This document shows positions 22,501 to 37,500 of a stretch of 64,000 nucleotides of DNA, one piece after another (the stretch's first letter is position 1; each line of letters begins with the position of its first letter). The translations under genes and the position numbers were made by a program. Under the pieces are notes generated by a model that was not told where the DNA came from, did no database searches, and worked only from the letters and a program-made list of their open reading frames with translations. Source of the stretch: Diadema setosum (Eukaryota; Echinodermata; Echinoidea; Diadematoida; Diadematidae); NCBI GenBank assembly GCA_033980235.1, contig CM067067.1:39909985-39973984 (forward strand). Reading direction: 5' to 3'.

Positions 22501-25500
22501 ATTGAATAGGAAATAGAATTTATAGCTAAGCTCAACAAAGTAGCCTTTGTCTATCCCTCTTTTTTTTTTTGCCCTCAGGGACTCTTCATGCAATTATATG
22601 AGGTCATTCTGCAGGAGACAAGTTTTTTTTTTTTTTAACGATATATTTCCTCCAGTGTCTGCACTTTCTTTCTTTATTTTTTGAGCAGTGTGATAAAACA
22701 TGAAGCAACTTGAGATTTTGGTGTAAGAATCATATTGAGAGTTATCAACCAAACCATGAGGAGCACTGGTCATTTTTGTCGAGCCCACCGGAGGTGTGGG
22801 GAGACTAAGGGATCGCCTGCGGCGTCTGTCCGTCCTTCGTCTGTCCTTCCGTCCGTCGTCCGTCGATAACGCTACAAAAACTTGAATAACTCTCTACTGA
22901 GGACTTCAATTTCAATCAAACTTGGAGGGAAGAGTGGTTATACAAAGTTACACATTTTACCAAACATGAAAGTTACCTCAAGGTCAAAGGTCACAGTCAG
23001 AGGTCAATGAACTTTGGGCCCAATGTTAAGTTTTTATGGTGCATTTCGATTATGGCTCATAACCTTTGATGTATGTGTACGTTTGTGACCAAACTTGGAT
23101 GGTACATGTCCCTTGAGGAGTTGAAGGTCACCACAAGGTCAAAGGTCACAGACAGGGGTCAACGTATTTTAGGTCCCTATGTTAGGTTTTTATGGCGCGT
23201 TCGATTATGGCTCATAACTTTTGATCCCTTTGTCCGTTTTTGACCAAACTTGGATGGTAGATGTCCTGTGGGGAGTTGAAGGTCATAACAAGGTCAAAGG
23301 TCATAGGCGGGCCAATGAACTTCCAGGAGTTAGAAAAACATTAATTTCTTCTACGCGAATGGGCGAGACACAATTTGGCACTTGCCTTGTTGTTATTGGT
23401 AGCAGATAGTAAAGTTTGTTGAACCACCTCAAAGCCTGATTCTGAATGCATGACCAGTTGGGCTATCATTGATATTAGGGAGGTGTAGATTTTTGTGACG
23501 GAAGGTTCAGAGGAAAAAAAACATGTTCTGAGCATGCACAATAATAATAATAATAATGATTATAATACTACTACTACTACTACTAATAATAATAATAATA
23601 CGTTTGTACATTTATTAAGCGCATTTTCCATAAACGTACATGTTCAAATGCGCTTCACCAGTGGATTATTGATATTAATGGAACAAGTGAGTTTTTAGAT
23701 GTTTTTGAAGGTGATGAGAGATTGCTGGTTGTGGAGAGTTTTGGGTAGTTGATTCCACAGTTTGGGAGTGCGCGTCAAATCAATCTATTTATAGCTTGTG
23801 TTGTCTGAGTTTTTCACTACATGTTCTGGGCTATTTTTATGTCCGCTTTATTCACGACGTAGAGAGCCACTTCTTGCACCGATCATATGGGGGCGTCATT
23901 GTATTTTTCATAAGTTGCGTCTCAACGTAATCTAAAGCTACTTTTCAGCACGACGCAGGGAGAGGGGAGAACGTCCAACGCAAGCGTCATTTGAACTCGT
24001 CTCAAACGTCCGCGCCGCAAATCTAAAGCTTCCCATTACTGCATTTGAGTATTGTCTAATCATGAATATCATGGCAATCTGGACTAAATTATTCTTGACA
24101 TGAATGTAAACTTGTAAACACTCAGGATTGGATGCCCCACCCAGTAGCTGGTGTGTGATTGGAGGAGATCGGCAGAATCACATCTTATTGGCCAGGGACA
24201 AACGTCTCTTCAAACTCGACCGTAGTGACATACAACAGCAGGTCTGTTTTTTTATCACTGTTACCTTTACTATAAATCTTTACCTTTGTAAATCTCTTTC
24301 ACAAAATGTAGCAAAATACCCACCTCTCCCTAATCCCTAAAAAAGACAACCTACTCGCCCCCCCCCCCAAAAAAAAAAAAAAAACTGTGGCAATAATTGT
24401 TATTGTTGATGTCATACATGGCAACAGCCAATCAGCTTTTAGGATTTTTGGCTTTTGCTGTGGTAATTGATAATATTGTAAGAGTATCTGCGGTAAATCC
24501 ATAAAGTTACGGACAAAATACTTGTCGTAGACATGTATTGGATTGGATATTCAGATTATGAAATAATCATCGATTTGTGTCTAATGTCTGACAGTACAAG
24601 TCTTGCTTTGTAAGTCACAAGATTTCACAAACATTCTATAAACAGAGGCTGCTACTTACCAACACCAAGTAAACATCGTTTACCAAAAGAGGAGATGTCG
24701 TAATTCACGCCAGTCTTTCTATGGCTTTTCATCTTTTGTCATCAATTATTATTTGATCCTCAGATTCTGGAAACAAAGACAAAAGAAGTGAATGCATTCA
24801 TTGAGATGGCAGTTTCATTTGACAACCGTCTTCTGACACTGTTTAGTGACACGGGACTTCTCTGGATTGGTTCCTCAGATTTACAGGTGAGATGATTTCA
24901 GTCCAGATTAAAATTTCAGTGTCTCTGTAGGTAATTTTTGCATTTGTTGTTTTTTGCTAATAATCATGTTTTAGGATTTCCTGAGGACCTGATTAATTTT
25001 ATAGATTCAAGGAGGCCTAGTTTGGTCATAAGATCTACTGAAATTTGAGAAAAATCAATATGTCTTCCAGGGCGCCACCCTGAAGTGAATAGTTATTGGA
25101 AGCACTGAGGCCTGTAGTTTTAACAGGAAACTTGAAATTGGAGTATTTATTTTCTCTTTTGCATTGAAAATCGAAAGAAAAGAAGGGAGTGAAAAAGAGT
25201 AATGCTTTGCCCTTTATTCTGTACTATCAAAAGTTGGCACTCTGTCGGTATCTTTCCTCCAACCTCTAGCCACAGAGGCAGTGAACAGAAATTGAATATC
25301 ATAGTAGCTGTTACACCACAAGAGTTGCCCATTGCATGCTGTAATGTTCTCACATGGCCATGAAATACTCATATTATAGGGAAGTTGAATTTTTATTACA
25401 CGCATAGCTGCAAAATCATTTCACATGTTGTGTACTATGTGGAAAGTGTCGTAAAAAAACTGATGTCATTTTCCAAATAGTTTAACATGGTGTGTCAAAC

Positions 25501-28500
25501 ATGGGAACATTCTGAAATAGTTGAAAATGGGTACATGAAGGTTTAACCAGATACATGTACTAGAGGATAAATTTAAGATTTAAATGTAATAATGATTAAC
25601 CCGTTGAGGACGGACTGATTTTGCTACAACACACATTTCCCATAGACACCTGCCCAAGTATACTCAGGATTTGTCCTCTAAGGGTTAAGGTGAAGACTGT
25701 TTGACTTTGATGATGATGCTGATAATGATGTATATTCATATTTTCATATTTTTGTGATTAGAAAACATACTGTGAGTTTGACACCAGTAGCCAGATGAGA
25801 CCAAGGCAGTTGGTCTGGTGTGGGATTGGTGCTGTGGTTGGCTATTGGGAGAATCTCCTTCTGGTCATTGGACCAAAAAAAGACTGGATTAAGTATCCTT
25901 TTCCTCAGTGGCTTTCATGTTCAATTGGTTTTATTATACTATTTATTGTATGCTTTCTTCAACTGTCTGGCCTAGTAGTATAACCCTACACTTTGCCAAT
26001 AGAATCTTTCACATTTTGTTGTTCAAATAAAGACAAAATGAATATTGGGAAGTCTGCATTGTTACATGATGTTTAAAGAGCATTACCTTTTCCTGTCGGA
26101 TTTGAAAAACCAAAAATGAAACTCTGTGTGCATTCGTTTCAGTTTGAGGTTGATACATCACTTACAATTATGCTGTGTATGTTTGTGCACAGTTGGTTCA
26201 ATGAGAAATCCAGACTTTTTGAAAGTTCTGCAATTGCATCTTGAATAAGGCACTTTACTTAAAATGTGGAAGGATGTTTTTATTTGGTGCAATTTTTCCC
26301 CAGTTTTTATATCAGTATGTTAATCATTCCAAGCAACAAAGCAGTTTATATTTGTGTTAAATGAAGAAGGGAATTGAGAACAGTTTTGACTGACTAGCCT
26401 TTGAAAATCAGCATGTAGAAATCTTAACCCAGACTGACCAGATACAACATGGACACAGATGCTGTGTTGGTCCCAGAAAGTGACAGTCTTCACATCTTAC
26501 AAACTCACACACATGAACTTCTACAAAGAGTCCCAGGTAGGTAGAGGATGGCAATCTGGGGTCTGTTTCATAAAACTTGTCATCAGTGACAACTGCCACT
26601 GTGACATTTCTATGACCAATTTGCTTTCAGCCAATCAGAATCGAGGATTCAGTAGCTTGTCACATCTATGACGACTTGTCACTGATGACAAGTTTTATGA
26701 AACGGGCCCCAGATGTGATTGACCACTACTCATTAGCTGCAGTCACACTTGCCATAGACTATGAAGTGTAAGATTGTGAAGTCTTTGTGATCTTTGGTCA
26801 TTCATACTGCACTGGCAGCCGAACTTCTTGATCTTTGGATTGAAAAGTTTGGGTCGCTAGTGGTGCGTGTGCGCAAGAAAGAAGAAAGAGTATGCCATCT
26901 GACTGCTGGTGATTGTGATGTAATAATACAATCCTGTTCATCACAATGACCACTCGCTTCAGAGGCACAGCCTGCAAACAGGTGGTGGATGGACTGGTCA
27001 CATGACAAACTTTGTGAAGCTTCAGTCTTTTGTGTTCATACTGGCAAAACATCCAGGAGTTTGGCGGGAAATACAAATATCCCTGGTTTGATTTGGAAGT
27101 TTTGCAAGAAGTTCCATGAGAAGTTTTGGAAGAAATTCCATGAGAAGTTTTGCAAGAAGTTCCATGAGAAGTTTTTGCAAGAAGTTCCATGAGAAGTTTT
27201 GCGGGAAGTTTGTGGTCACACTGGCAATTAAACTTCATGATCTTTTGCTCATGCGTCTGCAGCTATTGATACTACACAAACAGTTAATACACTATATAAA
27301 GCAATTGTTTTAATGTGCTTAAGTTTCTGTCTGAAATGAAAGTGGCACAGATTCATCATATCATTTTAATTAAATTTCATCTAAGACTCAAGTAGACAAT
27401 GTATCAGTGTTAAAGTTACATGTATTTACATAAACACCTTGTTCATGTTGTGATATACAAGACACATTTAAGTTTGTAGCAAGTCATGTGGGTAAAAAAA
27501 AAAATGCCTTGCAAAGTATGTCTTGTGAAGCTTAGAGGCAAAGTTACTTACGTACATGATGAGACGTAATTCCCCAGTCTGTTTAAAACTGTTTATAAAA
27601 GAAATTTTATCTCCAGGTTTTGTTCATTATAAAGTCTGATGTCTGAAGCATCCCAGGAATAGGAAGATTTGGCAATGTATAGTATAAAATAAACATTTTT
27701 TTTTTCTTACTACAGCCAAGGAATAACTCATGATATCTAACATTTGTTGTAATTGTGTATTCCATTGACACAGTGTGTCTGTTTAACCCTATTCTAACTG
27801 GGGGGGGGGGGGGGGGGTCAAATTGACCCCCCCCTCGACGTTTCGCGCCATGATTCCGCAACGCGCAAAGATTTTGCCGCGTCGTTTCATGACTTTTTTC
27901 ATTCGAGTCTCCCGCATAATTTGAGACCAAATTTGCGACGTTCTGGTACACCGCTCTGAAGTTATGCAATGTTTTGCATATGCATGTCAACCCGAAAAAC
28001 GCTCGAATTCATGATTTCGTGTGCAAATCCAATGCAAACTGTGTTTTTTTGTTTAATTGATATAAATTAGATTATTTCAACTTTTAACCATTGAAATAAA
28101 TCAATTCTAATGTAGATAAGCTTGAAAAAGTGCCTCCAACAAATTTTGGCAAAAAAAGCAATAGAAAACAAAAGATCGAAAAAACAATAAAATACATAAG
28201 AAATTAACAAAACAATAAAAAACAAAAGAAAATGATTTTGATTGCGCTATTTTTTTACTAGAAAATTGTTTGATGTGTCCTGAGGAACTCTAACACAAAA
28301 ATTTAATAATCCTTCAGTCTTTTTGATGGAGTTATAGGTGAAATTATGATTTCATGCATTAATTTGCATAATTAATTTATTAAAAAATATGTAATCAAAA
28401 TTTTTCTATTGTATGACCATGTAATCTTGTAGTTGACATCCGGCTCTATGTTCAGGCAAAATTTTGCGGCGATCGCGCAATCGGCGGCCGAGATCTGAAG

Positions 28501-31500
28501 GGGGGGGGGGGTCAAATTGACCCCCCCCAGTAAAAACTTGGTCTCAAATAGCCCAGTTAGAATAGGGTTAATAGTGATAGTCTATTATCAAAATTTGTGG
28601 GTTTTTTGTATTCTCTGCTGCTAAGGGATTGTATATTAATGATTTATTTGGTAGGTGTAGTTGAGGAGATCTTCAAGATTGGGTCAATGGCCCCTGGTGC
28701 TATGCTGTATGAAGCCTCAAGAGAATTCCAGGTAAGAGCCATGCTAACCACATTGGCCCATATTTAAAAGGTACAAAGCACATTTGTGTGTTAAATTATG
28801 TCCATGGACTAATTCATGTGACAAAAGGAATACCTTACCTCTGTGTACAGTGTATGTCTATGCATGTTCGTCATTGGATATCTGTTAGTGTATGTGATTA
28901 TATCATCATGTTTATGCAGTCAAACTTTGTAGAATCCATATCCAGACTAAATTTACATTTTTGTCGGACTGTGTGTGAATTCTGGCCATTATGCCATACT
29001 ATTATGTCTTTCCAGTGCTATACCCTTTGACATAGCTTTGTTGAGCGCTGTAACATGTGGCACAGATTCATGCTATGTACTTTCTTGACAAGTAAAACAG
29101 TCCTCATGGAACAATGTAAGAATCACGGATAGCCCTGCAACTTCTAGCGATTTAACTTTTAATATTGTGGTTGTTCAGTATACGGTATATCATGAAAATG
29201 CAGCTTTGCAAGTTTGGAATCAGAGTTCCTTTTGTGTGTGGACAGACAAACAGACACTGCTTCAGTTTATTTCAAGTCACAATGAAGTGATTCAGATTCA
29301 GATTCAGATCGTTTATTGTCATGCACTACGGCATAAAAATCTTTGCAACAGTCTCCATAAAAATTTTACATGTAAAGGAAAATAAATACGTATACATAAC
29401 TGAAGGACAAGGAACATAACACTAAACAAAGTACAGTAAGTACACGTACATGTATTATAATAATCAAAATATTGCACTTGGTCCCTGCACATGTACATGA
29501 CTTATTACACGCAAAAAAAAAAAAAAAAAAGCATGCATGGCTCGTGACCCTACCCATCCAACATTCAAAAACAATACACGCAAACCCACACTCATCCACC
29601 CACACACACCCACACACACACAAACACACAGACACATCCGCACCTCCCCACGCCTCATACACGCCCACATCACAAATGTACAGCTGAACCAAAGGGCTAC
29701 TGTACTGTAGTAGCTCCGCGGCTCTACGTACCCCTACACAATATAATCCACACCCACAGTGCACCCAAAACACTAACACATATCCACCCACTGCAAAGGC
29801 ATACCACATACACATACCCAAACAGACGACATAGACACACACTTACACACCCTATCAAGTTCCTGTTTCCATGTACCAAAACATGTGCGCACATGTCCGC
29901 ATCAATTGGAAGAAAATGCACAGTACACGTGCATGTGCAGGGATGTTATTCAAACAACACATGTCTTTACATTGATAAATGAAATAAAGAAAGACACCTA
30001 CAGTTTACATAACATGTACGGTATGTTAAAATCCATAACTATTGCTAGAATTGGAATATAAAGTACATTATAAACATACAAATCAGTACTTTTACATCAA
30101 AGAAAAAAAAAATGAACAGATTATTAAACCCCTATATTCCAATATGTAAATATCATCCACTGAAAAACCAAATACATCGTACATGTATGAGTGTGTTTTG
30201 TTTTGTGCCCGTGTGTGTATGTGTATGTGTGTGCATGTGTGTGTGTGTGTATAAAACATGCACGGGGTAGAAATACATATAACACATATACTTTCCTGTA
30301 TACTGATATACAATCAAATATCCTGAGAAATCCAATCCTGTCATGTTACAACACACAAACCAAACTTATACATCACCAGAAAATGCCAAATTATCACACC
30401 CCTGTATCCAACTGTACGATTTAAGAGTCAGACATTGTTTGCATGACAGACATTATCCACCTTCCTCTGCTAAATACGCATTTCACATTCCCAGACGATG
30501 AAATGACTAGTAGAAATACATTCATATTTTCTTCAATTCATCATAAAGTAAAAATGAATTCTTGTGTTTAAAGTGGGATATGTACAAAGTGATGTAATTC
30601 CTAGATATTTTCCTCAGATAACATACATTTGTATGTCACTTGTGCAACAAGAGATATATAATGCACTTGGTAGAAAAAAAATGACAAATTTACATAACTT
30701 TACTCTTAGGATTGTAATGGCAAACAATTTTGAGATGGAACCATGTCACCTTCAATAGAGTTAAATTCATGAGGTGAGGTCAAGTATCCTTGCCTTAATC
30801 ATGAGCAATGTAAGGACTAAAGTCTGTTTGTATTCAATATTTCAACTGCTAGTAGCACATGAGCTAAAAGTGCATATAGTTGATTTGTTTTATATTTTTG
30901 TCAGCATTTATTCTGTCTCATTCTCCGCTGTAAAAATGTTCTTATGTAAAACTTTACTATGTGTGTAAATTTCTATCATACAGAAAGAGAGCCAGAAGGC
31001 AGATGAGTACATCCGTATGATCAAAGACCAGCTGAACCTTGCTGTAGAACAGTGTATTGAAGCAGCAGGCTCAGAGTATGAACCCAGCACACAACGTCTT
31101 CTGCTCAAGGTAACACTACTCTTATTAGAGTTCTTAGCATTTAACGGACACCTTAACCCACTGAGGATGAGCAAATTTTCTTGAATGGCCTTCAACGAGT
31201 TAAATAACTTACTGTACACATACAAGATTGTATCCCACAAGAGAGGACATTTTTGATATGAGAAACTGCCATTAGAAATATATGGGTCCCACAAAATTAC
31301 CAGCAGAAGTAGTAGCTTTCAGTTACACTGTGTACCTTGACGAAAATACTTCACAGATAACCCTGCTTTGTTGATATTGTATGTAGAAAAGAACAATTTA
31401 TCTCAATGATCATAATGCTCACCATACTGTGATATATTAAGAGAAGAAAATCTATTCTGAAAGATGTCAAATATCAACTTAAACTGTAGACCTGTGTTTT

Positions 31501-34500
31501 CGAAAAGAGCTTATTCATGGTATAGAAGATGGCGTGATTTATTGACCAGCTGATATTCTGTATTCATAGAGGGGCTTTTTACATGAGACATGCTACATCA
31601 CACCATGGATGTATTTGTGACCCGCTACAACAAAATGATCCTAAAGTCGGGTGAGGTCGATTATTTGAAAATTGCATGACAAAATTGCCTAATCTTTCTG
31701 CTTTAAATTGATACATAACACATCTTATGAAAATAATCGGGTGCGGAGATATCGATGTTTAAAAGAGAGCATGTCGAGACGTATGGGAAATCACTGTTTC
31801 GAGAAAAGCGCCCTAAAAGTTTTCCTTGCGACGCAATCGCGATCAAGGGGCACGTAGTCAGTTTTCACCTCCGGACAATAGAAGGTAAACCCTAGCAACC
31901 CCCGAAATGCTCATCCAAGCACAGCGTCGGCGGTCTCCTCACCGACCAATCTGTGACCAGGATGCCAGGAGAAGCGGCTGGGCGTAGCGCACCCCGCCCG
32001 CACGCACCAGTCGACTTGGCAGTGTGCGAGCTTCACGCTTCGGTTAGCGGCAAGCAGCAAACTGACCAATGAGATCACTCCGGTCGTTGTTAGGGGCGGA
32101 GCCTGTCTGTGGCGCTCAATCCAAATTTTCGAACCGGTTTCTGCTTGGTTGAAACGCCAAAAACATGGCCCAGAAAAACGCTATTTTTTTGGTCTTTCCT
32201 TTCATCATTTTGCTTCAAAATTTCGACAGATGATAGAAGACATGTCAGACTCCAATGATATGTCAAAATCAGAAAATCGTAAGTTTTGACCAATTATGAT
32301 GCTCTGACTTCAAACTCGATTTTCACGGCTTCGACCGTGCGCGACTTTAGGACCTTTTTGTTGTAGCGGGTCACATTTTCTCTCATCATGTGGCTCCAAT
32401 GTGTATTGCAGTATAACACATGTCTACATGTCTATTGACAGTATTGTTGGATGTCACATCACAAAACCTTTTCCTTGGCTTCCTTTACAGGCTGCATCCT
32501 TTGGCAAGTGCTTCAGTGCCAGTGTCAATGCAGACAAGTTTGTTAACATGTGTAAGCTGCTGAGAGTGCTGAATGCAGTCAGGGATTACCAGGTTGGAAT
32601 TCCTCTCACCTATGAACAGTATCCTTGTCACAAAGGCTGTGCTACAGTCACAACACAGCCATGATGGCACTACATAATCTCTTTTACTGCTTTTCCAGAA
32701 GCTTGCAAATCCCAGCTTACAACAATATCACAATGCTTCTTTTTAAAGTATGTCTACAAGATAAGCTTCAGTGCTGTCAGAATTCAAAGAATTTTGCAGC
32801 CACGTAAAATACTTAAAATGAATTGCAGTGAGCTCTGGGGGTGCTGTGGCATATTGGATATGACTCCCAATTCCTAATGGGGGGACCTGAGTTTGAATTC
32901 CGCCCAGTGCTCACATCCTTGGACAAGACGTTTTTACCCACCATGTCCCTCTCGACCCAGGTGTATAAATGGGTACCGGGCAACGCTAGGGTAATAATAG
33001 TGGCAGGGCCGTCTGATAGAGCAGTGTGGCAACACTGAAGAGACTACCCTGGGTAAATAAGATGTTATTATTGTTACTTTTATTCTGAATTTGTGATTAA
33101 ATTTACTAAACTGCCTTTTCATGTGATGTAGATGCTGTGGCATTCTATTGATAAATGTCCTTAGGCATGTCAAATAATGTCCATTACACAAGTTTGAAAA
33201 CATTGTGAATGTAATACATGGAAGACAGATTCAAGGCATTCGAGTGGAGTATATCTTCTCACGGCACCTTCCAGGTTGTGTGTATTGAGTTGTGTGAAAT
33301 ACTTTTACCATGAGACATGGGTATGTTATCATCCACAGCCCCCCCCTTTTTCCTTTGTTTTTTTTTAGTTGTTTATATCTGTGTAACTGAAGTTATGATT
33401 TCCTAACTCTATTTCCCACAGACTGAAAAGGTTGACACTGCAAGTTTTGATTGACAGGTAATTTCGTGAAAAGGATGCTGAAGACAGGGTGTTGGACTGA
33501 TGCTATTAAGTGTATTGGACTGATATGATACAGAATATTATTGGATTTTTGTAAGATACAGTTCTCTAGTTAGATGCCAATCAACAGGTGTATCATAGCC
33601 TTTGGCAAAGGTCATAGAACAAGGTGATGATTGACTTACGGTGTATCATTATTTTGTCTCCTATAGTTCTGCAAAGTCGAAAGTTCTAAAGTTTCCTTGA
33701 GCTCTGTAACAAAAAAGATATGTTACTTTGTTTAGTATATTTTTTTCTGTGTTCTTCCTTGTACGATGACTGTGCATCATCTTTAACAGGAACAAAATGA
33801 TTTTAACCCGTTGAGGATGAGTCTCGAGTATACTCGGGCAAGCGTCTATGGGAAATATGTTATGTAACAAAATGAAACCATCCTCAACAGGTTGAGGTGT
33901 TTATTTGTACCATATTGAAGTGATTATTCTATCTTAATATTAAATTATCACACTGTGTCTGTTGAAAGAACCATAGAGGATATTTACATTCCACTTGTTT
34001 AAGGTATGTGGTAATCAATCTAGAACTTATTTTCAAAGGCATTATGGGCTCTGCATGATGTACAACAGAAGAGGTCTATTAGCTGACACTTCTAAGTCAG
34101 TTTTGCATGATTATCTTAAACTATGAGCAGAAATCTCAATTGGTCTAGGTTTTTGAGCTAAAAGAGCACTGTCAAGTCAAGACAAGTTAGACATGGATAG
34201 TTACTACTATTGATTTTTTTTTTTCATTCAAGATGTTGGTTTACAGTGCAAGGTTGTTCTTTGATTTGAAAGCAATTATTGCTTTTATAACTTATTATTA
34301 TGTATTATAAATCTGTTATATATTTCTTTCTCACCAGACTAATTCTGAGGAGGCAGTGGGCTCTTGCACAACAAATCAGTCAATACCTGAAGCTACCTGA
34401 GGCTGATGGGGAGAGTCGTATTCTGGGTCACTGGGCTTGCTACAAGGTACACATACTGGGGACACGACATTTGCTCCTGAGACAATTACTCCTGTCCAGT

Positions 34501-37500
34501 GCCGTATATTAAGAGAGTCTGGCCAACTCATAAATTGGACGCCATGTCGTTACCCAGCGTACAGTGCGCTTATGATTTTAGCGTGTGCGCTTGGAGGGTT
34601 AGCGTGTACGCGCAGGCGTCCCAAAGGCACGGTGTTGCTTCACTTTTCTTTCTCTTAGAGAGAGAGAGGGAGAGGGTGAGAGAGAAATAATGATAATGAT
34701 AATAATAATAATAATAGTGGCTACTTGTATAGCGCACAGGTCCACTTTTCAGTGCTCATGGCGCTTCAAAAATGAAAAGATATATGTGACCCTGCACCAC
34801 AAAACCAACAAAAAGTCGCCAGACATGGATATATTTTAGTTAAGGGCAGATTCTGACAGAGCATAACTCAATTCAATTGGACTCCCCTAACCTACCTAAA
34901 TATTGCAAAGAAAGCACACACTCTGGAAAGTGTGAACTGAAAAAGAGGCTCTGAAGTACATGGTCTATTCAAGCGCTTAATCGTTACCAAGCCATGCTAG
35001 CTGTGCCATGAAAGGGACAAAACACAGGATGTAAACCACCCGAGCAACAACAACGAAGGGATTATCAGATTAAGCTGAAATTGAGCATGTTTTATTAAGA
35101 CATTCTGCCCATGAGTAATGCCAACTTTCAAAGCAGTAGCGCCATCCTTTCACATGTTATTAGACTTCAAAGTGAAGAGTGTGCAAAGGATTTGAAGACA
35201 TGAAAAGTGGCCTCTAAGAGATACCTAATCATTCTACTCTCCCCCCCCCCCCAAAAAAAAAAAAAGGTTGTAGAAAAACTGATAAAAACACACTTTCCCA
35301 CTCATGTTATGATACCAAACTGAAGAATAATGTAGAAGAAGGATACCTCTCTCAGAAAATATGAAAAACTAAAGATTGACTCGGCTGACCCATGTCACCT
35401 TTTTGAGTCCTCACGCGAAATCAAGGGGTGCGACTTTTTGTTTGTTTTGTGATGCACGGTCACATATAATAATTATACATGTACATGCATACATGTTCAA
35501 ATATGTTAACAAAGAAAAAATGGCAAACAAAAAAAAAAATATATACCAAATAAAGAATACAACATAAACCAATAAAAATTACAATATTGTCAATGACATA
35601 CAGCAATTACAGTCCTCAGTGTGAGAGGAAAGTTTTAAGTTTGGATTTGAATGACTCTGTAGATGGCAGTTCCCTTAGCTAAATAGTTAACTGATTCCAC
35701 AATTTTGGTCCCATAACGGAGGAAGCATGATCATCCCATCCATGTTTTACTCTGGGTGTTTGGAGTAACAATGCATCAGATGATGAACGCAGCCTTCGTG
35801 TTGGATTGTATTTTTGAACAGAATTACGGGGGGGGGGGGGGGGGGGGGGGAAGAATGAATGGAATGATGTAGTAATAACAGAATCTTGAAAATAATCCTT
35901 TTTTTTTTCTCTCTACAGGTAACCATGTAGGGGGTAACCAATGTAAAGGGTGTAACCAATATAAAGGGGGTAACCAATGTATAATGTAAAGGGGGTAGGT
36001 TGGGGGAGGGACATTCTTTCATTCCATCCACGTTTAACGAAGCCAACAATCAATCATTTTTACACATCCAAATAGACACAAGCACACAGGTATACCGTAT
36101 AGGGAAGCTGTCTAAAGGGCATAATTCCTGAATATTATGATAAATTATTGCTGTAAAAATAAAAGAAGAATTCACAGTGAGTCGTATCGTAAACTGTCAC
36201 TAGACTGTATGCTACTGTATGTATATTGTATTTAGCAAGTTGTCCAGATATGAACAAGAATATAAACTTACAATTCTAGCTGTGCACAGAGGATAGACGA
36301 ATTCCACAGTTATCAAGGTTTCGCACGTAAATAATCGTCAATTACCATCCTATTTCGTCGCATATAATATTATGTATGAAACTGACATGAAGGCCTATAG
36401 TATGTTATTCAAAAGGAATACACTTATAGTACAATGTACAACATGAAAACGTCATCGGTATTAAAGTAAGTAATAAGATCTAAAATTGTTTAAAAATAGG
36501 TATTTAGGACGTGTATGGGAAATTATTATTTATTATATTTCAACAATAGATAGTAGAATTTTAACATTTTACCTGATATTGATCCTTGAACCTTACCCCT
36601 CCCATACTCGCATCCCCCCCTCCCCAAAAAAAGAAAGAAAAATAAATAAGTAAATACACCCGGTATCAGGTACTTGTAAGTAAATCAAATCACAAGAAAA
36701 TCACGGTCAGGCAGTAAGTTTCGTTTGGAAATATATGGAAATACCTTCAGGAATTGCATATAGATATGAGGGAAATAGTGATATTTTAAGAATTGAACCA
36801 TTATATAAATGACTTTGACCTTTCACTTTGAGCGTGCTTATACAAAAGTTTATAAGCGAAAAACAAAACTTCGTCCACTCACACAAACATACATGTCAAG
36901 TTTCATTTCAACCACCTCAAACGATGCCCACAAAATTGATTACGGAATGAAGGACAGACGGAAGGACGGCCGGACGGACGACCAAAACAAATGCCTCAGG
37001 CGACATTTTCGTATATCATGGCGGAAACATACAAATGTGAATCAAAACTTGGATAGTCTGAAAGACGCCGCGAGGCTTCCAAAGAAAACAAATCATATAG
37101 TTTTCCCGTCGCACTCTAATTTCCCACTTTTTCCTTCGTTTTGGATCTGTCGGAAAGCGGTGCATCATTACACTAAGAGCCAGGTCGGTTTGCGCAACGT
37201 CATGCTGCGCAGGAAGGCATGACGAATCTTCAGTTTATGGCAGTAAGATATCAAAACATCTTTCGTATTGTATCTTCTACTTCAATAAATTGACAACGGC
37301 AATGAAAGTATCCCCGCTGCACCATGACTGATATTCAGGGGAAGTCCCCAAGGCAAGCAATAATTAGCGCGCAGCTGCGCGTAATGAACAATGGGCACTG
37401 CGTATGAGCTCTGCTCGCGCCCGCGTGAATGACTTTGGTAACAACATGGCGCCTGTAGGTCACGGGACCAGCTTTTGACCAATCACATGTTTCAAAACAC

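Noticed and set aside
22980..23305. CRISPR-like spacing of direct repeats
   Set aside because: The 155-bp units are diverged tandem repeats in a eukaryotic intron, without short identical repeats and unique spacers.
26798..27313. Lys/Phe/His-rich repeat proteins on both strands
   Set aside because: They are products of the 24-bp minisatellite; because the unit length is a multiple of three, all frames look open.
29366..29842. 158-residue Cys/Val-rich minus-strand frame
   Set aside because: It is a translation of AC-rich low-complexity DNA in intron 10, with no flanking splice or start signals.
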